This document shows positions 34,509 to 47,601 of a stretch of 64,000 nt of DNA, in pieces. The DNA is from Atriophallophorus winterbourni (Eukaryota > Platyhelminthes > Trematoda > Plagiorchiida > Microphallidae). The position numbers were made by a program, and so were the translations under genes. Where the stretch lies: NCBI GenBank assembly GCA_013407085.1, contig JACCGJ010016124.1:1-64000 (forward strand), given 5' to 3'. How positions within the stretch are numbered: position 1 is the first letter of the stretch; each line of letters starts with the position of its first letter. A model generated the notes under the pieces. The model was given only the letters and a program-made list of their open reading frames with translations. It did not search any database and was not told where the DNA came from.

Positions 34509-35803
34509 GTAACAGAAATTGAAGTTCGATTAAATGCAGGGGATTTCTTAATAAACGACCCCATATTGCTTACCAGTGGTTTCAGCTGGTTTAAATTTTA
34601 TCTACTTAGCTCGTGGTTCATTGCTCCGATTCCATTCTTAATAGAATTAGAAAGATCTACTCTCATATTGCAGAGGTATGAAGTGCTGTAACAAAGAATG
34701 CACGTCAAGAGCTTTCGCAAGGTATACAGAATGCAACTCATCGACAAAACACAAGAAAAGTTAGCATCAAAAAGCCCAACGGCCAAATCCATAAACCTGC
34801 AAAAATATGGATTTCGAAATGAGATCGGTTTGAATGACAACAAGATCAGAAACAGTAGCAGCTAGTAAAAGCCAGCAGCTAGATTAACTAGGTCTACACG
34901 ATTGGTCGATAGAGCCCAACGTGACGATGACTCGGATAGAAACGGTTTGCACGAAATCGAGCTCAAAATCATATCAACGTGACAGCCGGCAACGAAATGT
35001 TATTGAGTTTGTTATAGTAGTGAGATTTGTTAGAAAAAATAGGCCGGAGTTTTATTATTTGTTGTGTAATTACTGATCGCTTTGAAAAAATTGGCGTTCT
35101 CTTGACGGGTTGGAATCTGAACAGGTCAATGGGTAAGGCTTTGCACTCGTGGTGTGAGTCTTGGGGTGGACAGAAAAAGAGAATAGAAATGAATATTATT
35201 GGATCAGGTGTCTTCCAGACGTAGGACAGCAACGTGATAGAGTTGACCTCTGCATCGGGACTTAACCTCGAGTTTCCTACGCAATGATCACCTTCCCATG
35301 CAATATGAGTTTCACTGGGTGAGCAGCTAGAAACAACTTGCTTGCGATTATTATAATCTAGCTTCTTAGACTACAGAAAATTGTCACCATTAAATATCGT
35401 TTGTCAATTTACTTGCAAATGTTTACTGTCAGTGTGTGTGGTTAATATGATGCGATCAATAAGATAGCCTATTAAATGGGTTTCACAAAATGAACTACGT
35501 GTTCGACATACATAATCACAGAGTGCTTCAGGAGCAAGAACTCGAGACAAGAATAAATAACGTTTTCTTTATTATTCGATCTTTTCGCTGTGGGTAGGTA
35601 AGGCATCCGTTTGTTTTCTACCCAATTCGGACTTCAAGTTAAAAGCATTTGAAAAAATATTGCGCTCTCGGTTTCATGGTACACCATCAGCTTTTTAATA
35701 ATCAGTCCATTTTTCATCTGATGTTTTACCGTTTCTGCATAATGATGACTACACATTCATTTTTATTCAATTTTCAAATCTGTCTGTCAATACATTTCCA
35801 CAG

Positions 35804-35893
35804 TTTCAAAGTCTACGTTCTGCACCTTACGGTGAATCATCGTTGTGCACACCAAAATCAACCTACAAAGATGATTTTAAAAATCCCTGGCTA
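35804..35893 (+). CDS. Large gene, exon 14
   Basis: Acceptor TACATTTCCACAG, 30 codons, donor TGGCTA|GTGAGT, phase 0-0. The peptide begins FQSLRSAPYGESSLCTPK and ends DDFKNPWL, with one Cys. From here on the exons are shorter (mostly 23 to 37 codons). Confidence 0.6.
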
Positions 35894-37070
35894 GTGAGTT
35901 CTCATCCTAACGCTAACAATATCAATACCGATTATCAGAGAAATAACTGGATGTTAACGGCGCATTTTTTTTATCCAGCAATTACAGCCTATTTTGGGCT
36001 TACAACCCTGTCCACGACCGCGCACTTCATCACGATGTTCATCACCGCTGCGTTTCTGGGATGAGTGTGCGAAGGAGATCTCGAAATCGGTGAGATGTTC
36101 TCAATGCTTTACTTACGATGAGCTTTTAAATAGTCAGTCCTGAATTCCCTAAACAATAGAATGTAGTTATTGGGAGCATCTTCGTGTGATGTCGAAAAGG
36201 CATTTTAAATCACCTTCGCGCTGGTCAATATACAACTGATTTTTCCGATCGAATTATATATTTCGAAATTCAACGCAAAAGGGTTTTATGTATAATAGTG
36301 AAATAAATCGCAGGTCGTCAACTTATAAGTAAATTTAATATAACTTATCACTTCACTGTCGTGTACGGAGGAATAGGTATCATAATTTTTTAGTTTCAGT
36401 TTGTAGACTAAGAATGATCATTGTATTACTCGAGCAACCAATGCGCTAAAATAGAGATGGGTTTATATTTATTTTAGTAAAAGTGAGTTCAGTTGCAATA
36501 AAGAAATAGATATTTTATATATTATTAGAAATTGTTTGAATTTTCAATGATATAACAGGATTTGAAGTGATATCCGACAAAGGACAGATACATGGATTAA
36601 CAGAAATATTACTCAGTGTTTTGTTTAGGATAAATCTCTGAAAAACAGAAAATACTACTATTCATTTGCATGCTTTTCCGTCACACACTACTGTTTCGTT
36701 TACATTTTTTTGATGACAGATTCACAAATAGTCCGTTAAGCGGTTCGGTCTATGAAAGTTTTCTCCATCAAATTATGTAATATAAGATTTTATTAAGGCC
36801 CTTTAAAAATGAAATCCTAAATCGAACCAATGCAAAACATTTTGTGAAACGTTGCATCGATGTACTGCTGCGTTTGATGATAATAACGGTGTCGTTTATG
36901 TTAATGATAATTAAGAAACATAAACTACCGTTTTTCAAATATCATTGGTTTGTGAAATCATGAAATAGCACAGAATCCAAGCCATTGCCAGGGACGGTCG
37001 AAACAAATTTTGTCAAAAATTAATAAAGTATTTTAGTTATACAAATCATAATTGTAGGCCACTGTTGTAT
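35894..37070. other. Intron 14
   Basis: AT-rich, no motif recognised before the hammerhead copy at 37.1 kb. Confidence 0.4.
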
Positions 37071-37074
37071 AAGT

Positions 37075-37216
37075 TTGGTACGACCAACCTGTTCAATTAC
37101 ATGCGCCAAACACATGTAAATTGGGTTGAACCAATGGTCATGAATAAAAATGCTCTTTGGCATGCATTTCTAGCACACATCCCACAAAATATTTCGTGCT
37201 GTTTGTACTCATCAGT
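37075..37216 (-). ncRNA. Hammerhead repeat, minus copy with following unit head
   Basis: On the minus strand CTGATGA (37209-37215) and GAAA are present. Helix II is GTAC/GCAC with one mismatch, and the cleavage triplet is lost (TATTTTG follows GAAA). After ATGCATGCCAAAGAGC the strand runs into GGTTCAACCC (B-box-like) and GGTTGGTCGTACC, the head of the next unit, again showing tandem structure. Confidence 0.7.
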
Positions 37217-38240
37217 TTACATTATCGTGAACCGCTGAGCCGGAAGAATAAGAAGAAGGAAATCGCTTCAATTTGGTACACAAATTTTCAGCAACCAAAT
37301 CATCTAGAAGTACACTGAATGGTTCTAACTCGAGTTTTCACAGTTTAATTTTTCAGCAATTTTTCAGCCCACAAATAAAAACAAACATCTATAAATAATT
37401 CAAATTCACGCTCTATGACAACGAAACTTACATGTTTTTGATCACTGCGGCAAGCTGCGAGGTTGAACACTTTAATATTATCTATCACCAAACATTTAAG
37501 CGATTAAATTGTCTTGGCGAAAAGTTGATAGCACAATATAATAAGTTGCTGCAAAACTGTTACTTTGTCCACGGCTGACATTTTTACGCTAAAGGGAAGA
37601 AATCATTGTATCGCGAAGTTTAGTTATCATTGTTAACTACTGGTGATTATTGTTATGAAGTTGTGGAAGTCAATCATCAAACGAACTAGCGAAGTCTCGA
37701 AATCTCACCCGATGAATTTATGGGAGCGTGAACTTTAAATCGGCAGGGTTTCAAATTAATTTTTCCACACATTTTTATTTCTCCAGTTATCACGAACCCT
37801 ATTTGTTTTTGAAATTTTTTAACACGTTTCTATGTAAACGAAAGACATTTTATCCCCAGGCGTTTTAAATGCTGTGAACTTTTATATTTTGAATTACGGT
37901 GATTTCGGTACTCCGGTCGGAGAAAATTCAATGGAAAACTGAAACAACAAGATATTCAAAAAATCCTGAAATTTCATTAACTTCCATCACAATGCTTGAT
38001 TTCGCTGGTAAACGAAACCGAAATTGTTGTGGATGTGGATGTGACTGTTAAACTTCAACGTTTCACTCATATTCGTTATTCTTATTGAAAAATTAATTTT
38101 ATTCGCTGAAAATTCGTTTGAATGAATAAAGCTGTTGGTTTTTCTTCTTTGTATCATTGACAAAATCTCGAAAATAGAAAATGCTGTGCTGAGATGTAAA
38201 TTATAATCTATAATCATGTATCTCCTTGGTTCATTTGCAG

Positions 38241-38336
38241 AAATTCTGTGAATTGTTAGATGCAAACTCCCGGTCATTGTCTACTTGCTCTAGAGAAACC
38301 ATGAGAGGATACAGACCGGTTTTGATGCCTATAGAG
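38241..38336 (+). CDS. Large gene, exon 15
   Basis: Acceptor TTGGTTCATTTGCAG, 32 codons, donor ATAGAG|GTAACT, phase 0-0. The peptide starts KFCELLDANSRSLSTCSR and ends PVLMPIE, with two Cys. The frame stays open beyond the donor for a while. Confidence 0.6.
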
Positions 38337-39850
38337 GTAACTACTTATTTAATTACTTGCTTATTTAACGTGCCGTCAACAACCATATTGTCCGAACTCC
38401 ACCTGTTATTTGGCTACAATCGGTGCTTATCCACTATGAAATGGTTAATAAGGTGTATTTGTGGGGTTTGCTAGCGATGATCCATGTAATTTATAAGCTT
38501 TTAACAAAATATTCTCGTACAAATCCATTTTTGAGTGTATTATCAATCAATAGCTATTTACGATGTTATGAAATAGCCATTGATAATATAAACAAGAGAG
38601 GATGAAATATCTCTCAGAGAGCTAATCAAAAATAAATGAATTTGGATGAAGTTTGGTTTGTATGTGTTAAAATTATAATTTCTACAATAAGAATTGAGAA
38701 ATATGACGGATACACAAGTTGCAATGGTTCACGCTGTGCTGTTGATATCATGTTCTTCATTGGTTGAAGTTAAGCTAAAGTGATTCACGAATAAACTGGC
38801 ACAAATACTACCGATGTCAAATTTTACCTTCATATGCACCACTCTATTCTCGAACAAAATCTAAGCTTTGTTAACTTTCAATCGGAGTCAAATGGGCGCG
38901 TGAATTTTTCCTCATGGATAATCAATATGAGATGCGCTTACTGTTGTGAAGAGCGGCAAACTTTTATATTTATAAAAAAATTATCTGCATTATACTTGCA
39001 TTTAATGTATCTAAAATTGGACAATGCCAAAAAAATTCAAATTTTATGTTGCGCATGTAGCGATTCAGTTGCTTGCGTTTTACTCATGCAGCTGAAGAAG
39101 TAATAATAATATTAAGGTATGTGACATAGATAACAAGAATAATTCTTACTAGGTTAAACATTGATAAATTAAAATTTGTGGCACTTTAATCTCTTTTTAA
39201 AATAGGTTCACGTTGATTATTTCTCACTTTCAGCGCATAGTTAATTGTACCAAAGGCCGTATATTAAAATTGAGCAATTGCACACAACGAATAACGCAGA
39301 TATGCACACTGAAGCTGATCTACAGAGCATATTTATTCTACTGAGCTACCTTTGTCATGGCTCGTTCCAATTATAAAATGGAAAACGTCGGTGTTCGAAA
39401 ACACTTTAAATCAGGGATTCAAAATTTGAATAAACCACATTTGAGGTGCAATAGTGTTAGCCACAGGAAACATACAAGCTGAGAAATATTGATATTAGTT
39501 CACTTCATTTAGTGACATACTTTAAGATGAAGATTAGCATAAGTAGCTCTTGTGTGCTGAAGACAGAGGGCGCACACAGCACGCAAACGCACTCGATATA
39601 AAAATACGGTTTGCTATTGGAGCCGATGAAATTTTCCGCATAGGAAAGTGTGGTCATGCAGAATGGTGATACAATCACGCACTCGCGATCCAAATCCATA
39701 GTTGATATGGACCGGCATAGGACAACCGTACATGGCAAAGTAAAATTCATGGTTTCACTGCCTAATGTATTGAGTGAGTGTGGCATTAAATGAATGAGAC
39801 TGATAAATAGGAATGCATATTTTATTCACTAGTGTGAAAATGTATCGACA
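38337..39850. other. Intron 15
   Basis: No motif recognised. The open frames at 38834-39103 (plus) and 39505-39786 (minus) have no splice or family support. Confidence 0.4.
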
Positions 39851-39856
39851 TTTTTT

Positions 39857-40360
39857 TCATATATGCGTAGCAAAATAATTCATGTTGTACCGCAAGTTTG
39901 ATCTGCCGAAAATTCGACTTCCTGATATCAACTCTCCATTGAACAGATCTTTTGGAATACGAACGTTTTCCATTTTGTAGACAAGCCCCAGCCATAGAAG
40001 GCTGTGAATATGCTCTGTAGACCAGCTTAAGAAATCGCTTCTGCGTTCGTTCATTTGTCTATTAACGATATGATCAATGGGCGACGGTTGCTCTTCAAAA
40101 CAAATGTATTCAGCTCAATTTTGAGTCTTGGGTTCCTGGTTCAGTTTTCGCTGTCATACAATAAAGCATCTAGTAAGCAGGCGAATTATACTATCAATTA
40201 TGTCGTCACGGCTAGCTTGTGATTGCCGCAGATACGAGAGTTTAACCTGGACAAGGTAGTAGTTGCCCAGTCAATCCATCTATCAATCTCGGTGTCTAAC
40301 AATGATGTTTGCGTAAGAGATATAATTGATTTTGACATGATAATCATTGATCATTTGTTC
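39857..40360 (-). mobile_element. RTE-type reverse transcriptase C-terminal remnant
   Basis: Minus-strand LGLVYKMENVRIPKDLFNGE matches LGHVYRMENGRISKDLLYGE of the 21 kb copy. The sequence up to about 40360 corresponds to the region upstream of it (VYSACVLNALLYGSETW) with many stops. The C-terminal finger is missing. Confidence 0.72.
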
Positions 40361-40392
40361 GTGACCACTCACTTTTGAGGCACTCTATACAG

Positions 40393-40425
40393 CGGCAACT
40401 CCAAGAGCAGTTACTGGTTTCGGGT
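40393..40425 (+). CDS. Possible 33-base micro-exon
   Basis: Acceptor GCACTCTATACAG, 11 codons (RQLQEQLLVSG), donor GGT|GTGAGC, phase 0-0. The splice signals are fair and the phase fits the gene, but so short a segment can arise by chance. Confidence 0.25.
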
Positions 40426-41506
40426 GTGAGCCTATGTCACGCCTACAGCGTGCAATTGCCTCTAATCGACCGAATAAAATCGCTCGCTGTGAGCGTTGCG
40501 CGAATTAAATTGTACAGTCATTTTAAACACTGCGGAGTATCGAACCATCATGATGTACACCTATTGTGAACATCTACCGAAGGAAGCTAACAAAAAGAAT
40601 AATTAGATGTCAGCATACGTGTACATGCCTAGTTGCTTGATGGTTTATCTACTTCTATAATGGTGCTTCGTCTGTAACTAGAGCAACTAACCCAAAACAC
40701 CTATTAGATACTCGTCTAAATATTACATTTCAACGTCGTGACAAGAACATTTTCGTAAGACATGTCAATTCACTTTGTGACAAACGTAATATATCATATG
40801 CATGTTTTAAAACAAGTTAATAATGTATTCTGCACTTAAGTTTGCTAGAAGAGGTCTTTTCGATTGGTGTCCGTTGCTGACTCCGTAACCCAGTGGTGAT
40901 GTTTATAGTGTTTGCTCAATAAATTATTTGTTTAGCCCTTCAAATGTTACGGGTATTCGTTTTACGGAGCATAATTTTATGGGAAAATGCAACTTTGAGA
41001 TGAGATATGTACAACGAAACATCATGTTATAATCGAGAATCAAAATTTGATTTCCGATAAAGAGTTCGATACGGTCAAAGTGACCAATGTGTTGTTGTGC
41101 TCGCATCCACACAACTTACACTCCAGTAAGTGGCTTAGATTTCAAGTGTTAGAGATCAGATGACCACAACAAGGTTTTTACTTTCAAAGAAAAATAATTA
41201 TATTAAGCATAATTAATTATTAATAAGTCTTTAGCTCATAGAACAAATGGACACGGGCGTCCAACTGGCTCTCGTGGCACAAGATTACGCGGATAAGGTA
41301 GATATGATGCTCGGAGTTTGAATAAGGATCACTCCGAGTTGACAGCATTTAGGGCTTAATTAGTAAAACAATAAAGACAGATATGTTTTTAATTTCTTAA
41401 TATTAAATTTCCAAAGCATTTTGAATGATCACTAAAGCAGTATCAATTAATTATCGTCATCTATTCATTATGCTTTCATATTTTTATTCCGAATCATTAA
41501 TTCCAG
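40426..41506. other. Intron sequence before exon 16
   Basis: AT-rich, nothing recognised. Confidence 0.4.
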
Positions 41507-41584
41507 CGTCCTCGTTCCGCTGAGCCGAACTTGTTGAGAGACCAGCATCCACCGAATCAGTTACCAAAATTGACCTCACGCACT
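41507..41584 (+). CDS. Large gene, exon 16
   Basis: Acceptor TCATTAATTCCAG, 26 codons, donor CGCACT|GTGAGT, phase 0-0. The peptide begins RPRSAEPNLLRDQHPPNQ and ends TSRT; Pro/Arg-rich, no Cys. Confidence 0.6.
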
Positions 41585-41866
41585 GTGAGTCTTCTTATAA
41601 AACTTACAGTCGACAACATCCACGCTTTTCATATTTGCCGTCCTTGTGCAATGCACGATTTCTATTCGATTATATTTGTTGGAGATGCCGAGGTTGTCTA
41701 GTATAAATAAATAATTATTAAATATATTATAAGTAAATAAATTATAAATGTTAATTCAATTATGAGTGTGAGGATGAATGATACTCCGTTAATTTATGGT
41801 TTTTCACACTGGATAACCAGGGTTGCTATGTATTCCTAATTTATGTGAAAAATTTATTCGATTTAG

Positions 41867-41938
41867 GGATTACTGCCGTTCTTCAAATCGAGCAAGATGG
41901 ACAGCCGTTCAAGCAGTATGCCAAGAAGCAGACAGTTT
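41867..41938 (+). CDS. Large gene, exon 17
   Basis: Acceptor TTATTCGATTTAG, 24 codons, donor CAGTTT|GTGAGT, phase 0-0. The peptide reads GLLPFFKSSKMDSRSS and on through MPRSRQF; Ser/Arg-rich like an SR-type linker. The intron before it is 282 bases. Confidence 0.6.
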
Positions 41939-42720
41939 GTGAGTTTGTTGTGACATTTAAAATCACCGAATTGTAATGAATTTCATTTGTAAAATCGTTG
42001 AACGCGTATCAATAGAAGACTAACGGTTTTCGTCTTATAGATGATATCACGTTTTGAATCTTACTCATGCTGCAAAATAAAAATGAGATAAAAATACTTT
42101 TATCTTTGGCGTAAAAATTTGTTTGTTGCTTTATTAATTTTCTAGGCTAACGGAAAATGATCCAAATATCTAAACCCAAGAAGCCCCAGTTTTTTGGCAT
42201 CAGAAGTAGAGTATGCGTACTTCCTTAATAATAAATCCATCATAATCACAAAATTCTGCAATATTTCACACCGACTAATTATAGAATATCTAGTAATGAC
42301 TCTTACACTGGGATCACTACAACGCACACTATATGTGATCCTAACACATTCCAATTTAAATTGCCAGCAACACAATGTGATCTGTGCGTCTGAACAGACT
42401 GCCAATTCTAACTGAATTCTCTGATATTTCTTGTGAATCGTTTCTAATTAAACATTCACAACACTCTTTTGACCTAGCTTAGAGAATAGTGCATGGTTTT
42501 CTAGACAAGAATGTCTTCCTATTTTCTGACAGGTGTTCCCTCGATGCATCGTTGTGTTATTATAGAGTAACCCGTGCTATTTTGGGTTCACAATGACTGC
42601 AGTCTGTTTTTTGGTGTTCACTGCTTGCGTTGCGCCTGAACTTGATCTTTCGAAAGATATCCGATATTGATCTTAATTGGGCCTATTTATTATTGAAGTT
42701 AACCCTCTAACAGAATGAGG
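41939..42720. other. Intron 17, left part
   Basis: AT-rich, nothing recognised. Confidence 0.4.
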
Positions 42721-43001
42721 TATAAACTTTACAGCCAAACAGCCTATAGTACGCCTACGCTGTGTCACGTCTCGTGGGAATGACTAGTATCCTACTAGTG
42801 TGTATCCACATCAATCTAATACAAGCGAACACGGTCACGGTTAGTTGATATAGCGGCCCACATGCATAAAAGTACATCACTAACTGGACTGCGCTATTTT
42901 TAAGAAAAACAATAATCTAGGAGGAAAATCGACCAATGATCCTGGTCATTCCCACGAGACGTGACACAGTGTAGGCGTATTATAGGCTGTTTAGCGGTAA
43001 G
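42721..43001. mobile_element. Foldback element with ~57-base inverted ends
   Basis: The left arm 42727-42784 and the right arm 42944-43001 are near-perfect reverse complements (AACAGCCTATA, ACGCCTAC, TGTGTCACGTCTCGTGGGAA). About 160 bases without coding potential lie between them. This is the shape of a miniature inverted-repeat element. No clear target duplication was seen, so the outer edges are approximate. Confidence 0.6.
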
Positions 43002-43769
43002 GTCAAATCAGTGGTTGGGGTTGACTACTACTTAATCATGTTCCTTGTCCTGACTATCACCCTTGGTCTGACGAAGCTTCTGTGTCAGAAGTGAACCGTT
43101 ACCCAAAAACTGCTGTGACCTATTGCACTCAAATTTCTTTGCATTATGAATACACGATCGGTCACAAACATAATCCAATCTAGTTATAAACTGTTTCTTA
43201 CTAAGCTAAAAATCCATCTACGACGCACCGTTCTTTGTGTTCAAAAATCCTGGATGTTCGATCTTTCGTTTGGTTAGCATTAGAGTTTTGAATCCTCATT
43301 GACTCAACGGTGGTTACGCCTGTCGTCGGAATATTCTACATGGAATAAATTTCCTCATCGATTTTCAAAGGGTGTCCCAATATATAGAAATACCTATGCG
43401 AAACTGCCAGGGCTGTATTTATTCATTGGATAACTCAAACAATAAAATCGCTGCAAACAATTCAGGACTATACAACCACTGTTAAATTTGTTAAGTAGAA
43501 CGATCCACGGTGCTCAAATACGAACTCATGAAGATGTTTTGTTGTTCCTATATTATCTTGCATATAACGACATCCAAGTTTTGGAGTTGGGATCAAAAAA
43601 TTCTTTCAAACTCTCTGAATTTGAGATCAATGAAAGACAAATGCGACGTGAAGCATAACCTTTTTGACTCTGGACACAGCCTCGCTTCTAAATGCGCATG
43701 CTACATGAATCGATGAATCCGCACTAACATTCGTTAGCGTTAACAAACAATGACGTCGGGATGATTAAT

Positions 43770-45990
43770 TCTTATATTTATTCATGGTTGATATGCGACC
43801 AAAAAGCTATGTTTTACATGACTAACAAAACTGTACATCCTGTCGAATGGTTAAAAAATTATCATTAAAGATTGTTAAAGATTGTTATTAAACTCAAAAA
43901 CATATTTGTCAATCTGGGCATATAGCGACTTTTAAAAGCGTCAATGGTTTCAGACGGTAACATGTGAATAGTTAAACTGTTGCACAATTGCACACTGCGT
44001 ACAGTGTGTCGAAAACTACCACCATCGACTCTATGGAAACGATAAATAGCCAGCCAACAGCTCGCTTAACGGTTCATGTATAAAGCTAATACGTAAAACA
44101 AAAATCTTCAGTGTTTCTGGCGCAAAGACTCGTTACATTTTGTAACAATTACACGAATCCAACTTGACACTTTTTGTGAACAAACGAAGATGAGGTCTTA
44201 TAAAATCAACCAACATTTCGAGATAATTCATGGTTTTTAATGATCTAAAAAGCATCATACTTAACAATAGCAGAGGGATAGAACAAATTTAAATGTGAGT
44301 GTGTAAAATCACGATAAGCAATTAGATAAAACATTATATAATATACGAGGAACGGATAATTCAATAAATACTCATTTAATTTCGTTTTAAACTCATGTGG
44401 GTTAGTGGAAAGCGTAAGGGTAAAAGGCAACTGTTCCCAGTAAAACTGACACGGACAGAATAAAAATACCTTTTAAAGTTTAGTCGGCAATTGGGTGCCA
44501 CCAGCGTATATTCATTGGTCGCTTCGCGTGAATAGGCCCTGCAAGGGATTGCTTGAGGTATGGAATATTTTCTAAAGTAGGATAAGATCTCCTCTTATTC
44601 GTCAGACAGATTAATGTGAGCTACCATTTCTTTATATGGCGTGTTTCGAATGATGAGAACTAGTTTTGCTGAGCGGTTATAGTTACGCTGCATAAGTAAA
44701 ACAAACTCGCACGGCAAAAAATGCCCTTTAGAGCTGAGTCACGAGTGAGGGAAAGTTAGAATAAATGTGTGAGCTATTGTCTTATGCGAGCCCCGTAGAG
44801 TAAATAAGCATTGTAGAGAGTGATATGCGGTATTCAAATATTGTAAGACAAAATGAAATCCCCGCAGAGACGACGACTTTTATGATCGAAAAAATTCAGG
44901 GTTTTGATTCGCTCATTGTATGGTTTCCGGCTGAGTTCGGCGAAAAATTTGATAGCTCGATAGTATTGTTTTTGGAAAGCTGCAACATTTTTATTAAGCC
45001 ATGGCGACCATGATTGAACTGAATATTCCATATTGTGTCCGATGTACGTAATCATGACGCAGGGAATCGTCTGTTTTAAGAACCTACCAAGCATTTTCTT
45101 TAGTAGTAACAATTTCTGTGATGTTTTGTGATGAACGAAGTTGCAGTGGCTAGACATCTCTAGGGTGTTGCTTATTAACACACCAAAATCCTTGTGTTCC
45201 ATGTTCCGCGAGAGGCTGTGTGTACCAAGAAAATACTGGAACTCCACATATTTTTCTAGGTTTAACACGTGACACTTTTGGAAATTAAAAAATAAGGCGA
45301 TTTTTAGTGGTCAATCGTGAAGGTTGTCCAGATCCTCAACCACACTTTGATATCGTCCGCGAACGGTGCTATCTTACATTTGATGAGAGCCGATATGTCA
45401 TTGGCATAAAGTGCGAAGAGGATTGGTCCGAGGACGGATCCCTGAGGCACTCCACTTGTCACGGCTACCGACTTTGATAAATCACCGTCCACAGAGACTT
45501 GAACAAGCTGATTAGATAGGTAATTTTCTAATAGTCTGCCAATGATACCACAACGTTCCAACTTCTGCAAGAGAATACCGTGGTGTAAGCGGGCAAATGC
45601 TTTTGACATATCGAGGTATCATTCATTGATGTTATCCCCATCATTTAATGCTCGAGCCCAATAGTCAAGGTTAAGGAGACGTTTAGTAAGGCGGTGATAT
45701 CACTTTCGAAAACCGTATTGCGTTCCCGAAAAAAGCTTATTTTCTTCAAGGTATTTGCTCAGTTTGTTCGGTGCGATTGGTATTGATAATGCACCGTCAA
45801 CAATTACAGGGATAGTGTGGTTTGTTTGAACTGTGAAGTGGTTCGAAATTTTAATTCCTACCTCAAATATCAGCTTCACCACTTCAATCAACTTGGCCTC
45901 ATCGGAAGATCTATGCTTGCTTAGAAAAACTCCGAACATGGAAAATATTCTTTTAAACTCTTACTTTAGCAATAGTCCGGGTCCGATTCA
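43770..45990 (-). mobile_element. CR1-like element, 5'-truncated, minus strand
   Basis: Minus-strand frames in order: SKYLEENKLFSGTQYGFRK (45700-45939), DMSKAFARLHHGILLQKL and SGVPQGSVLGPILFALYAND with FADDIKVW (45304-45609), then LNLEKYVEFQYFLGTHSLSR (44834-45268). The 3' part down to about 43770 matches the 3' part of the 54.2 kb element, including ACTGTACATCCTGTCGAATGG against TGTACATCGGGTCGGGTGG. Stops separate the frames. It is the same family as the 54-58 kb copy. Confidence 0.8.
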
Positions 45991-45994
45991 GTAC

Positions 45995-47300
45995 AATGTA
46001 GGAACTGGATTAATTTTGATGAACATAAAGAAAGCGATCTGGTGATGTTGGGAGATCCTGAATATATCACTGCTCCCGATATTGACGAGATATCAATCAA
46101 GCAAACAATGTATCGAAAATTTATTTTTAAAATTTTGATAATTTAAAATACCATAGTATGACAGTATAAATACAAATTTGAAAATTATTAATAGATAACA
46201 AATAAAACTATATCAAATGTTATGTTATGTTATGTTATCTTGCTTATATAAGTCCAATTTTGATTTAATTATCTCTTGTGGTAGGAAAATCAACCACATG
46301 CTGAGCTACGGAATTCCGATGGAATGTAGGGCAAAAATGACGCCGTTGTTCAATATGGGATCTTGGGGTGTAAATGGAGATTAGAAACCACACAAAAAAT
46401 GTGCGACAATTTTCCTATGAATTTTTACGAAATTAATTGCAATGAATTAGTTTGCTAATCTCCGGTGAACGTCTACTCCGATATTCACAGATCTTACATA
46501 TGTATGTACCTATCTGTAGATTCTTAAGACTAGTTTCCATATCATAGGGATTACCGTAAATCGAAGGTGCGTAATGCGTCTTCTCAGTAAACCGCTGTTA
46601 AGCAAGTGCAACTGACTTAGCCTCCGAAAATTAAGAATTGCTGACAAACTAGATACCCCATTTTTTCATTTCCATATATGACGCAAAGAAAACTCGAGGG
46701 TATGATTTGTTCGAAGCCAAAGTTTCCGTGCTGCTGGCTGGGTATAACAAAAATCTGTCACCATTGCTAATACATGAACAAATATGAACAACTAAAAATT
46801 GTGCATGCTTAGAGAGATAGCATGTTTGTGATGTGTAAATGACAGCACGAGAATTCCTAAATACGTTAAATCTGCATCCAAATTTTTTTCAGTCATGTTG
46901 TCCAGTATTTTCCTGTTATACATTTGATGCCCACCCACAGTACGAAATCAATTATGAATATTATTGCTGCTCACCTACGTAAGCATAGATATTGTTCAAC
47001 AATGACCCTGCTGTGCAGGAAACTTACGTCTAAACTGTCGAAAATGCAGAGTGATATGACACGCGCGTCGAAAATAGTAATGCGCACACTTCATATGCAC
47101 CGCACTATTCGCCAACGCTACTCTATACTGCGCGATTGCGAAATGTTGTTAATTACTAACTAGCATTTCTAACGCACAAGATTCAGAATGATTACATACA
47201 CGGAAACAAATTATTTTGCTTACTTACTTACTTCCTGGATTGAACTTTTACATCCTGATTTATTGGATTTTTACACCAATATTCTATGTTACTATTGAAT
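45995..47300. other. Intron 17, right part
   Basis: AT-rich. A TGTTA/TTATG pentamer run (about 46218-46240) is the only feature. The frame at 46924-47163 is unsupported. Confidence 0.4.
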
Positions 47301-47314
47301 TTTCCAGAAAAATT

Positions 47315-47458
47315 TTGAACATGGTTTCTTCCACTGTTTTAAGCGCATGTGGATCCTGATCTTACTGTCCCTAACTGATGAATGCAAGCAGCACGAAACC
47401 GGTCATGGTTTGTGTGTGCTGGAAATGCATGCTAATGAGCATTTTTGTATATTGATTC
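47315..47458 (+). ncRNA. Hammerhead repeat, plus copy
   Basis: CTGATGA (47375-47381), TGC/GCA helix II with one mismatched outer pair, GAAAC and CCGGTC are all present. Helix I is weakened (CCCTAA against ATGGTT). ATGCATGC and AATGAGCATTTTT follow. It ends 75 bases before exon 18 and is sense to the gene. Confidence 0.75.
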
Positions 47459-47532
47459 TAATAATTACACGCCGAATACAGTTTAATCAGTAGTGTGCAT
47501 ATTTCCATAAACCATATTTTTTCTACAATCAG

Positions 47533-47601
47533 GGACCACGGTCCGGTTCATCTCTAAGTGATTTGTCATATCATGCGAAGGATGGAAAAAGTAAACACCA
47601 G
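47533..47601 (+). CDS. Large gene, exon 18 (paralogue of exon 21)
   Basis: Acceptor TTTTTTCTACAATCAG, 23 codons, donor CACCAG|GTAGGC, phase 0-0. The peptide opens GPRSGSSLSDLSYHAKDG, matching exon 21 (GPRSGSSVSDQSYRMKDE) at 14 of 23 positions. The intron just upstream is also similar (CTAATAATT.., CAATCAGGGACC), so a segment larger than the exon was duplicated. Confidence 0.68.

Noticed and set aside
46924..47163. Plus-strand 79-codon frame as an exon
   Set aside because: No acceptor precedes it in phase, and no donor lies inside it in phase.
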